Shown: positions 17,358 through 24,986 of the stretch, one piece after another
Numbering within the stretch: position 1 is the first letter of the stretch
Layout: every line of letters begins with the position of its first letter
NCBI GenBank assembly: GCA_947503275.1
Contig: CANNCZ010000001.1
Location: forward strand, 1,488,001-1,552,000
DNA from: an uncultured Erythrobacter sp.
Lineage (GTDB): Bacteria; Pseudomonadota; Alphaproteobacteria; Sphingomonadales; Sphingomonadaceae
DNA: 64,000 bases
Reading direction: 5' to 3'
Position numbers and translations under genes: made by a program
Notes under the pieces: generated by a model
The model's database searches: none
Told to the model about the DNA's origin: nothing
Seen by the model: the letters and a program-made list of their open reading frames with translations, nothing else

Positions 17358-18524
17358 ATGCTTATGGCGACCACGCCAGACAGTAGTGACGGTGTTACCA
17401 TGCCTGAGCATCACGGTGACGGGCGGGCGAAATTGCGCCTTGTCTCTGGACCGCAAGCCACCGATCCGCGCTTTATCGACAAGTGGCAGGCGCTGGCCGA
17501 AGAGGCGAGCGAGCCTAACCCATTCTTCGAACCATGGTGTCTGATCCCGGCCATGAAGCACATGCGTGGCGGCGCTAAACTTGGGCTGTTGTCCTATGTT
17601 GTGGATGGGCGTTTGCGCGGTTTGATGCCGATTGAGCGAGCCTCGCGTTACTACGGATATCGCGTACCCCATGCCGCGATCTGGCTGCACGACAACGCTT
17701 TTTGCAGCACGCCTCTGGTCGCCGCAGGTTACGAGCAGGACTTCTGGCATGCCGTCCTCGCCAAGCTGGATGCTAAGCCAAAGGGCGCGCTGTTCCTTCA
17801 CCTGCCGCAATTGTGTGAAGACGGTCCCATGGCACAGGCGCTTGACGCCGTTACGCAGCGCGACGGGCGTCTCTGTCGCACCGTCAATCGAACCGAGCGC
17901 GCTATGCTCGCGCCCGACACCGCCGATCCAGAGACGTATCTTCAGCAGGCCATGAGCGCCAAGAAGCGCAAGGAGCTGCGCCGTCAGTACAAGCGCCTAT
18001 CCGAACAGGGCGAGTTGCTCTTGGAACGGCGCGAGGATGCAACCGACCTTGCCGATTGGATTGAGCAGTTCCTCGCGCTGGAGGTTGATGGATGGAAGGG
18101 TGAGGCCGGCTCGGCCCTTGGCAGTGCAGATAGAACACGCCGCTTCTTCACAGAGGCTTTGCAACGCTCGGCTAAGGCGGGACGGCTCGAACGGCTTTCC
18201 CTGCGGCTGGACGGACGGCCAATCGCCATGCTGGCCAGCTTTGTGACACCGCCCGGCGTCTACAGCTTCAAAACGACATTCGACGAAGCCTTCGCTCGCT
18301 TCTCCCCTGGCCTGCTGCTCCAGATTGAGAACCTTGCCATGCTCGAGCGTGGCGACATCGCATGGGCCGACAGTTGCGCCGCCGAAGGGCACTCTATGAT
18401 CGAGCGGCTCTGGCGAGAGAAACGCACCATAGTTAGCCGCAATGTCGTCATCGGTGGCCGCGTACGCCGGTTCATAGGCAAACAGATGATGGCGTATGAG
18501 ACACGAGGGAGCCGCAAGCCATGA
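17358..18524 (+). CDS. GNAT-family (CelD/BioF2-like) acyltransferase
   Basis: A 388-residue protein with the layout of the Acetyltransf_6 (CelD/BcsL-like) GNAT family. An N-terminal GNAT half has the NPFFEPWCLIPAM motif. The C-terminal half has a long helix (KKRKELRRQYKRL), then LEVDGWKGEAGSALG, RLSLRLDGRPIAML, the core YSFKTTFDEAFARFSPG and the end MIERLWREKR. These enzymes transfer acyl or aminoacyl groups in polysaccharide or cell-envelope pathways; the acceptor is unknown. GAAGGGGT precedes ATG 17358. Its stop overlaps the next gene's ATG by 4 nt. Confidence 0.85.
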   Translation: MLMATTPDSSDGVTMPEHHGDGRAKLRLVSGPQATDPRFIDKWQALAEEASEPNPFFEPWCLIPAMKHMRGGAKLGLLSYVVDGRLRGLMPIERASRYYGYRVPHAAIWLHDNAFCSTPLVAAGYEQDFWHAVLAKLDAKPKGALFLHLPQLCEDGPMAQALDAVTQRDGRLCRTVNRTERAMLAPDTADPETYLQQAMSAKKRKELRRQYKRLSEQGELLLERREDATDLADWIEQFLALEVDGWKGEAGSALGSADRTRRFFTEALQRSAKAGRLERLSLRLDGRPIAMLASFVTPPGVYSFKTTFDEAFARFSPGLLLQIENLAMLERGDIAWADSCAAEGHSMIERLWREKRTIVSRNVVIGGRVRRFIGKQMMAYETRGSRKP

Positions 18525-19420
18525 ACGCCCCAACCCACATCTGGCATCGCCCTGTCAGCTATAAAACGCGGCCCACAGGCACATTCCACGAGACCGCGCG
18601 CACCACCTTTGCGCGCTCCTATCCCGAGACGCCGCACAGTCTGCGCCACACTCTCGGCCATCATCCCCTGCTTGAGTTGGAGGCGCTTGCCGGACTTGCA
18701 GAGCAGCTGCCGGAGACAAGCATTGAGTACAATCGCGGCGATGTGCCGATTGGCGTTACCGGTAAGCCGGGCGCGACCGGCCTGACCATTGGCGAGACGA
18801 TCCGCCAGGTTGCCAAAGCGGAGAGTTGGGCGGTCCTCAAAAACGTGGAGCAAGCACCCGCTTACCGTGCGCTACTGACTGACTTGCTGAATGAGTTGCA
18901 AGAAGAGATCGCGGCAAAAACCGGCGCATTACTGACCCCGCAAGCTTTCATTTTCATCTCCAGCCCCAACGCCGTGACCCCCTATCACTTCGACCCAGAG
19001 CACAACATCTTGTTGCAGGTGAAGGGCACCAAAGTCATGACGCAGTTCCCCGCTGGCGACCCCCAGTTTGCACCTGATACCGCGCATGAAAGCTACTACA
19101 CGGGCGGCCCGCGAGAGCTGATTTGGGACGACGCGTATATGGACGCCGCCCGCCCCTTCTCTCTGGGTCCCGGAGATGCGGTCTATGTGCCCGTCATGGC
19201 ACCGCATTTCGTGCGCAATGGGCCGTCTAGCTCGATCTCGCTTTCGATCACTTGGCGGTCCACTTGGAGCTATGGTGAGAGCGATGCGCGCGCGTTCAAC
19301 CACGTATTGCGTGGGTGTGGCTTTGATCCCAAGGCACCGGCTCGCTGGCCCGCCAGCAACCGGCCCAAAGCGTTTGCATATCGCGCGCTGCGTAAGCTTG
19401 GTCTGGTGCGTCGTGATTAG
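18521..19420 (+). CDS. Cupin/JmjC-like Fe(II) oxygenase-type protein
   Basis: A 299-residue cupin_8/JmjC-like protein. The likely metal triad is HFDPEHN (His-x-Asp, about 150) plus a distal His in MAPHFVRNG (about 229), the 2-oxoglutarate/Fe(II) arrangement; GDAVYVP precedes the last His as is usual. Relatives hydroxylate proteins or small molecules, and some are annotated as transcriptional regulators without proof. It is translationally coupled to the GNAT gene (ATGA at 18521-18524), so the pair probably acts on one product. Confidence 0.82.
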   Translation: MNAPTHIWHRPVSYKTRPTGTFHETARTTFARSYPETPHSLRHTLGHHPLLELEALAGLAEQLPETSIEYNRGDVPIGVTGKPGATGLTIGETIRQVAKAESWAVLKNVEQAPAYRALLTDLLNELQEEIAAKTGALLTPQAFIFISSPNAVTPYHFDPEHNILLQVKGTKVMTQFPAGDPQFAPDTAHESYYTGGPRELIWDDAYMDAARPFSLGPGDAVYVPVMAPHFVRNGPSSSISLSITWRSTWSYGESDARAFNHVLRGCGFDPKAPARWPASNRPKAFAYRALRKLGLVRRD

Positions 19421-19462
19421 CCTGACTTGACCACGGCACGTGGCCCCCGCATGGGCCTCGTT

Positions 19463-20395
19463 ATGACTGATACAACCGGCACTTCCGAACCCACACCGCA
19501 AGCTCTCACCGACGGCCTTGTTAGGCTGCTAACAGTCGATAAGCGCGCCGCCGACGTCTATGCCGGACGCGAGCAAAAGGGCGGTATTGGCCGTGTGTTC
19601 GGCGGTCAGGTCCTCGCACAGGCACTCCAAGCCGCGCAAGCCAGCGTTCCCGATACGAAGACCGCGCATTCACTCCACGCCTATTTCCTGCGCGGCGGGC
19701 GTGAGGGTGCCCCTATTGAATACCGTATAGAGCGTGACTTTGACGGGCGCAGCTTCGCCAATCGCCGGGTCGTTGCCGCGCAAGAGGGCAAGGACGGCAC
19801 CGCCACTCCAATCCTAAACCTGACGGCCAGCTTTCAGGTGCCAGAGGAGGGTATGAGCCACGATGACGCAGTCATGCCAGATGTCGCCCCGCCAGAGGAG
19901 CTGAAATCCGATATGGAGATGCGTACGATCATGGCAGACAAAATCGGCGATAAGCTTTCCGAAGCGCAACGCGCACTCATGCTGCGTCCGCGCCCGATTG
20001 AGATGCGAACCTTTGACCGGCTGCATTGGATGAACAGCGAACCACGCGAGCCGCGCGCGCATAGCTGGTTTCGCACCGGCGGCTCGCTGCCAGATGACAC
20101 GGCCCTGCACCGCGCCATCATCACCTATGCGAGCGATTACACGCTGCTCGGCACCAGCGCCCTGCCCCACGGCCTTAGCTGGATGCGCGGCGAGTTGGTG
20201 GGCGCAAGCCTTGACCATGCAATCTGGTTTCACCGAGAAGCGCGCGCCGATGAATGGCTGCTCTACGCGACCGATGCGCCATGGTCGGGCGGCGGGCGCG
20301 GCTTCAACCAAGGCCGCATCTTCAACCGCGCAGGCCAATTGGTCGCCAGTGTCGCGCAAGAGGGCATGATGCGGCGACGCAAAGCGAAAGCATAG
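19463..20395 (+). CDS. tesB: Acyl-CoA thioesterase II
   Basis: A 310-residue double hot-dog thioesterase that hydrolyses acyl-CoA to free acid and CoA. Family features: GRVFGGQVLAQALQAA and the SLHAYFLRGG motif in the first hot-dog domain; ITYASDYTLLGTSALPHG and the C-terminal catalytic region SLDHAIWFH plus ARADEWLLYATDAPWSGGGRGF in the second. ATG 19463 is favoured over an upstream ATG at 19427, which adds a 12-residue extension without family similarity. Confidence 0.94.
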   Translation: MTDTTGTSEPTPQALTDGLVRLLTVDKRAADVYAGREQKGGIGRVFGGQVLAQALQAAQASVPDTKTAHSLHAYFLRGGREGAPIEYRIERDFDGRSFANRRVVAAQEGKDGTATPILNLTASFQVPEEGMSHDDAVMPDVAPPEELKSDMEMRTIMADKIGDKLSEAQRALMLRPRPIEMRTFDRLHWMNSEPREPRAHSWFRTGGSLPDDTALHRAIITYASDYTLLGTSALPHGLSWMRGELVGASLDHAIWFHREARADEWLLYATDAPWSGGGRGFNQGRIFNRAGQLVASVAQEGMMRRRKAKA

Positions 20396-20402
20396 TCCCC
20401 CC

Positions 20403-21221
20403 TTAGTGCGCCAGAAGCACCGGCAATTTAGGGTCACTCAAGCTGCGCCGGGTAACCCCGCCCAGCAGCATTTCGGCCAATCGCGAATGACCGTAGGCAC
20501 CCATGACAACCATCGAACAACCCAGCCTCTGCGCCTCCGCAAACAGTGTATCTGAAACCTTGGCATCACCGCGCTCAATCTCGCTCACTTCGACGCTGAT
20601 GCCGTAACGGTTGAGATAGGCAGCAGCTTCGCGTGCGGAAAAATCGACGCGCTGTTTGCGCCTTTTTTCTGTCACACAGGCAATGTGAACCGCGCTCGCA
20701 TGGGTCAACAACGGCACCGCTGAACGCAGAGCAACGCTTGCCTCGGATGAACCGTTCCATGCGATCAAAACCGGCGCAGTCGGGTCAAACCGCTGAGTAT
20801 CGCCAGGGATGACCAGAACCGGCACTGCCGCGCGCATCGCCAGCTCTCCCGCCATTGTCGAAGGGCCTCGCGCACCATCCTCACCAATGTCATTTGGGCC
20901 GACAATGATCACATCATGCAACGCCGATTGTTCCAGCAAACGGTGCTCCGCTCGCCCGCTGATAAAGCGCCATTCCCACGACACATCCTCATTCCTCAGA
21001 TCAGCTTCGATCTTCGATCGCAGGCTTTCTGCGGCTTCCTTAATCCGAGGCATCGCTGCCGCCATCGCCGAACCGTAAAAGTCGCCCGGTGCAAAGACCT
21101 CGTAAGTGACCGCTTGCAGGCAAGTGATATGGCCATCATGTGCCCGCGCGATGTCCATTGCGGCTTGCAGGCGCGCCTCCATGCAAGAGTCGCCATCAAT
21201 GTGTAAAAGGATCGATTTCAT
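20403..21221 (-). CDS. Universal stress protein with two Usp domains
   Basis: A 272-residue tandem UspA protein. Domain 1 begins MKSILLHIDGD; domain 2 begins at about residue 150 (APVLIAWNGSSEA). Only the second has the full ATP-binding signature (GAYGHSRLAEMLLGG), a G-x2-G-x9-G pattern. ATG 21221 gives the canonical Usp N-terminus, and a GGAGGC-type site lies upstream. A perfect FNR/FixK-type box lies 55 nt before the start. Tandem Usp genes are often low-oxygen or stationary-phase regulated, which fits. Confidence 0.92.
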   Translation of the reverse strand: MKSILLHIDGDSCMEARLQAAMDIARAHDGHITCLQAVTYEVFAPGDFYGSAMAAAMPRIKEAAESLRSKIEADLRNEDVSWEWRFISGRAEHRLLEQSALHDVIIVGPNDIGEDGARGPSTMAGELAMRAAVPVLVIPGDTQRFDPTAPVLIAWNGSSEASVALRSAVPLLTHASAVHIACVTEKRRKQRVDFSAREAAAYLNRYGISVEVSEIERGDAKVSDTLFAEAQRLGCSMVVMGAYGHSRLAEMLLGGVTRRSLSDPKLPVLLAH

Positions 21222-21275
21222 CGCAGCCTCCTTTGTGGTGCAGTCAAAAACTACACCGCAAACGCACCGCGCGAA

Positions 21276-21289
21276 TTGATCCAGATCAA
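21276..21289. promoter_or_regulatory. FNR/FixK-type binding site
   Basis: TTGATCCAGATCAA matches the consensus TTGAT-N4-ATCAA exactly. It lies midway between two divergent genes, 55 nt before the universal stress protein start and 54 nt before the carotenoid oxygenase start, so it could serve either or both. The regulator gene is not in the window. Confidence 0.65.
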
Positions 21290-21342
21290 GTTTGCATGAG
21301 AGAATTTTTGGCCTAACCTTGCAAGCCAAGGGAGAACACCGA

Positions 21343-22836
21343 ATGCAGGTCACACGCCAACCGCCGGTTCGCACCACTTTAGAGCCGTCGAACCACCCGT
21401 ATCTCTCCGGTCCATGGACGCCGGTGCATGAAGAGGTGGACGTGGATGAGCTTGAAGTGATCGAAGGCGAAATTCCCGCAGATTTGGACGGCATTTATCT
21501 GCGCAATACCGAAAACCCCGTGCATCAGCCACTGGGCCGGCATCACCCGTTTGACGGCGATGCGATGGTGCATCAGGTCAGCATTTCAGGCGGCAAGGCC
21601 AGCTATCGCAACCGCTTTGTGCGCACCCATTGCTTTGATGCAGAACAGACCGCTGGCGGGGCACTATGGGGCGGATTGATGGACCCTGTCGGCACTTCTA
21701 AACGCCCCGGATTTGGCGCGCATGAAGGGCTTAAAGACACAGGTTCAACCGACATTATCGTCCATGCTGGGGTTGCGCTGGCGACCCTCTATCAATGCGG
21801 CGAAGCGTGGCAAATGGACCCCGTCACCTTAGAGAATTTGGGCAAAGCATCGTGGGGGCCCTTAGACGGCATTTCGGCGCATCCCAAAGTGGACGAGGCG
21901 ACCGGAGAACTCATGTTCTTCAACTACTCCAAGTACGCCCCTTATATGCATTATGGCGTCGTCGACCGGGCCGGAAAGCTGGTGCATTATGTGCCGATCC
22001 CGCTGCCCGGACCACGCCTGCCGCACGACATGGCGGTCACGCGCAATTGGTCGATCCTGAATGATATGCCGCTGTTCTGGGACAAGGATTTGCTGCAGCG
22101 GGACATTCACGCCGCGCGCATTCATGACGGTGTGCCCAGCCGCTTTGCCCTGATCCCGCGCCATGGACAGCCAGAGGATATCCGCTGGTTCGAAGCCTCA
22201 CCGACCTATGTCCTTCACTGGACCAATGCCTGGGAGGAGGGCGATGAAGTAGTTCTGGAGGGATATTATCAGGACAAACCCATGCCTGACCCGATCGAGG
22301 AAGCGGGCCAATACAGTCACATGATGGCCTATGTTGACGAACATTCCTTCCAGAGCCGCCTACATCGCTGGCGCTTTAACCTCAATACGGGTGAGACGGT
22401 GGAGGAGCGTCTATCGGATCGCATCGTCGAATTTGGCATGATCAATCCGGACTATCTGATGGAGAAAAGCCGCTATATCTGGTCGACAACGACCCGGCCG
22501 GGTTGGTTCCTGTTCAACGGATATGTTCGCCATGACACTGAGACGGGGGAAGAGCAGGTCTTTCAATTACCCGATGGCGTCTATGCGAGCGAAAGCCCAA
22601 TGGTGCCGCGCAAGAACGCCACAGCGGAAGATGACGGCTATCTCATCACGTTCCTGATCGATGAGAATACCGGCACTTCGGAACTGGCGATTATGGATGC
22701 GAGCGATGTGACCAAGGGGCCGATCTGCCGCGCGCGTTTGCCGCATAAGATTTCCAGCGGGGTGCACACAACTTGGGTTGAGCATTCACAGCTGCGCGCC
22801 GATGCAGCGTTTAAGCTTGAGACTTTGGCCGCCTAA
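21343..22836 (+). CDS. Carotenoid oxygenase family protein
   Basis: A 497-residue member of the carotenoid cleavage oxygenase (RPE65/lignostilbene dioxygenase) family. These are seven-blade propellers with Fe(II) held by four histidines. ATG 21343 follows AAGGGAGAA. Family segments: GIYLRNTENPVH, HPFDGDAMVHQV, the His-containing ISAHPKVDEATGELMFFNY, PRLPHDMAVT and the C-terminal HKISSGVHTTWVEH. The substrate could be a carotenoid, apocarotenoid or lignin-type stilbene; carotenoids are plausible in an erythrobacter-like host. It is divergent from the universal stress protein. Confidence 0.92.
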   Translation: MQVTRQPPVRTTLEPSNHPYLSGPWTPVHEEVDVDELEVIEGEIPADLDGIYLRNTENPVHQPLGRHHPFDGDAMVHQVSISGGKASYRNRFVRTHCFDAEQTAGGALWGGLMDPVGTSKRPGFGAHEGLKDTGSTDIIVHAGVALATLYQCGEAWQMDPVTLENLGKASWGPLDGISAHPKVDEATGELMFFNYSKYAPYMHYGVVDRAGKLVHYVPIPLPGPRLPHDMAVTRNWSILNDMPLFWDKDLLQRDIHAARIHDGVPSRFALIPRHGQPEDIRWFEASPTYVLHWTNAWEEGDEVVLEGYYQDKPMPDPIEEAGQYSHMMAYVDEHSFQSRLHRWRFNLNTGETVEERLSDRIVEFGMINPDYLMEKSRYIWSTTTRPGWFLFNGYVRHDTETGEEQVFQLPDGVYASESPMVPRKNATAEDDGYLITFLIDENTGTSELAIMDASDVTKGPICRARLPHKISSGVHTTWVEHSQLRADAAFKLETLAA

Positions 22837-22842
22837 GCCAGC

Positions 22843-23139
22843 CTAACGCCGGCGCAGCAGGGGTATCCGGCCGATAATCTTGCCAAACACCTCGTCACGC
22901 GAAACCGAGCTGTGGCGCGATGCGCCCGTCGACATGCGCGACATACCATTGAGCGCAACGCGCCCATTCTTGGCAATCGCGCCAACCTCTTTGACGATCC
23001 AACCGAATTCAGGATGTCTGACGAGCACAATGTCCCCACGCCGGACGCGCGACGAACGACGGAAAACAGCGAAGGTTCCGTGACGCAGCTTAGGTTCCAT
23101 GCTGCGTCCTGAGACACGGGCGAGCTTAATCGGGAGCAT
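22843..23139 (-). CDS. Small S26/S24-type serine peptidase (signal-peptidase-like)
   Basis: A 98-residue single-domain protein. Ser in VSGRSMEPKL is the nucleophile and Lys in GWIVKEVGAI the general base, with RRGDIVLVRHPEFG between them, the order seen in signal peptidase I and LexA-type proteases. It has no obvious membrane anchor. Similar small proteases mature Ni-superoxide dismutase (SodX), and this gene is divergent from a superoxide dismutase; that one, however, is of the Fe type, so the link is unproven. It is convergent with the carotenoid oxygenase (6-nt gap). Confidence 0.78.
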   Translation of the reverse strand: MLPIKLARVSGRSMEPKLRHGTFAVFRRSSRVRRGDIVLVRHPEFGWIVKEVGAIAKNGRVALNGMSRMSTGASRHSSVSRDEVFGKIIGRIPLLRRR

Positions 23140-23342
23140 GATTGGAATATAACCTCATCTACCCGTCATTCGCACGTAAGCTTATGTAAGTTACCTCTGT
23201 TTTGGAGCAATTGTGCGCTTGCTTTGCTGCTGTGCAGAATTCTGGACGGTAGGTCGCAACCTTTGCCGTGCCCACGCATTGTGGTTATAACGCGTCGTAA
23301 ATCTGACGTTTTAGGCACATACAACCAAAAGAGGACACCAAC

Positions 23343-23954
23343 GTGGCTTTCAACCTGATCGAACTGCCCTATCCCGACACCGCTCTTGCTCCAGCCATTT
23401 CGGCGGAGACGCTTTCCTTCCACCACGGTAAGCACCACAATGCGTATGTGACCAAAATGAACGCGGCGATCGAGGGCACTGCGCATGACAGCGCGTCACT
23501 CGAATCCGTTGTTGCCGCGTCAAGGAGCAGCGATGCTGGCCTGTTCAACAACGCCGCGCAAACGTGGAACCACGCATTTTATTGGCACTCCATGGCCGCC
23601 AGCGAAACCGCGGCATCCGCAGAGCTCGCCGCGAAAATCGACGACGCATTCGGTTCAATGGATGAGTTCAAAGCTCAGCTGAAAGCACGCGGCGCAGGCC
23701 ACTTTGCCAGCGGCTGGGTATGGCTCGCTGAAAAAGACGGCATGCTGTCAATTAAGGAAACCCATGATGGCGATACGCTGGCAGACAGCGACTATAATCC
23801 GCTGCTGACTGTCGATGTGTGGGAACACGCCTATTACATCGACCACCGCAATGCGCGTCCGGCATATCTCGACGCAGTTGTCGATGGTAAGCTGAACTTT
23901 GCCTTCGCCAGCGAAAACCTCGCACGCGGATCGGCTTGGACCTATCCAACGTAA
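23343..23954 (+). CDS. sodB: Superoxide dismutase [Fe]
   Basis: Cytoplasmic enzyme dismutating superoxide, 203 residues. Metal ligands lie in the expected places: His in LSFHHGKHHNAYV, His in WNHAFYWHSM, and Asp and His in DVWEHAYYID. The FNNAAQTWNH block and the Ala-Gly-Phe-type spacing favour iron over manganese. The start is GTG 23343 after GAGGAC. A terminator follows. The 5' gap of about 200 nt to the divergent protease gene is non-coding. Confidence 0.95.
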   Translation: MAFNLIELPYPDTALAPAISAETLSFHHGKHHNAYVTKMNAAIEGTAHDSASLESVVAASRSSDAGLFNNAAQTWNHAFYWHSMAASETAASAELAAKIDDAFGSMDEFKAQLKARGAGHFASGWVWLAEKDGMLSIKETHDGDTLADSDYNPLLTVDVWEHAYYIDHRNARPAYLDAVVDGKLNFAFASENLARGSAWTYPT

Positions 23955-23979
23955 GCAGCGGCACACGTTACACTGACAC

Positions 23980-24014
23980 AAAGCCCGGTTCGCCAATGCG
24001 GATCGGGCTTTTTC
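23980..24014 (+). terminator. Rho-independent terminator after sodB
   Basis: Stem AAAGCCCG (23980-23987) pairs with CGGGCTTT (24004-24011) and runs into T residues. It lies 26 nt after the sodB stop. Confidence 0.85.
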
Positions 24015-24055
24015 GTTTGGCTGCTAAGATTGACCAAGCCCCGTTTCTTGGCCTG

Positions 24056-24877
24056 TCACTTTATCGGCAAATTCGCGCCATCCTCAACCCGGCGCGCTTC
24101 GGGATGGGGCAGGCCCAGCGCACTATTGACCGCACGGCGCACCGGATTACTGCAATATGCCGGACCGGATGCGTAGAAAATGTGGCCTTCGAGAATTTTT
24201 GCCTTGCCTTGCCGGTTAAGGATGACCCGGCCCATATTGCCGTTGTCCTCTGGCAGCATCACCGGATCACAGCGGCGCAGGGTTAGCGTATTCGCATCAG
24301 GGTCTGCACGCTCAATCGCCACGCACACGAATGGCTGCCAATGTCCATATCGGCGCGAGATATAGCGCTTGTCCAAATCTCTCACATCGGCGTTTCGCCA
24401 CCGCGGCTCCATTTCGGCCAGATTGAGCGCGCCGTCACGGACATTGATCTGATCAATAGGGATGTCAAAATAGCTCGATATCTGATCGATCAGTGGCTCA
24501 CGATAGGCTTCACTTTCTAGCCACGCATCCCTGTCTTCCTGCGATGGAAACTTGGCCTCAACCGACCAATCCACCGAGTTCGACCAGCAATCGCCAAGGT
24601 TGTTATACTTCTTATGTGCGACCTCAACCTGAGCCGGCATCCCCAGCCCCTCACGCACCAAGGCGTTGCGATCGTCAAAGAAGTCACCTTGCGCATCGAA
24701 ATGTATCGCGCTGACGGGCAAAGCAATAATCCCAACAAGCCACACCACAACAACACTCTGAAACAGAGGGTTTTTTGTGATCCGGCGCGGCAAGAGCCAC
24801 CCGGCTAACGCAAGCACGGCAATCATCGCCAGCGGCACGATCATCGTCGACAGGATCGAGAACGTCTTGATATCCAT
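24056..24877 (-). CDS. Membrane-anchored protein of unknown function
   Basis: I do not recognise this gene. It encodes 273 residues from ATG 24877 (a TTG at 24898 is less likely). Two hydrophobic helices (about 5-25 and 36-55) are followed by a soluble domain of about 210 residues with several Cys (in GDCWSN, FVCVAIE, RRCDPV, AYCSNPV). The stretch QPFVCVAIERADPDANTLTL suggests a beta-rich domain. Between the helices and domain, EVAHKKYNNLGDCW and WLESEAYREP stand out. It stands alone, convergent with sodB. Confidence 0.7.
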   Translation of the reverse strand: MDIKTFSILSTMIVPLAMIAVLALAGWLLPRRITKNPLFQSVVVVWLVGIIALPVSAIHFDAQGDFFDDRNALVREGLGMPAQVEVAHKKYNNLGDCWSNSVDWSVEAKFPSQEDRDAWLESEAYREPLIDQISSYFDIPIDQINVRDGALNLAEMEPRWRNADVRDLDKRYISRRYGHWQPFVCVAIERADPDANTLTLRRCDPVMLPEDNGNMGRVILNRQGKAKILEGHIFYASGPAYCSNPVRRAVNSALGLPHPEARRVEDGANLPIK

Positions 24878-24986
24878 GGACCAAATATAGATCCGCAAGG
24901 TAAAAATGCGGTTTCCCCGACGCAGGACGATAGGGCGCGGGAAATCAGCGTTCGCGCAAATTGGGTTCGGGTGAGGTCAGCCCCGC

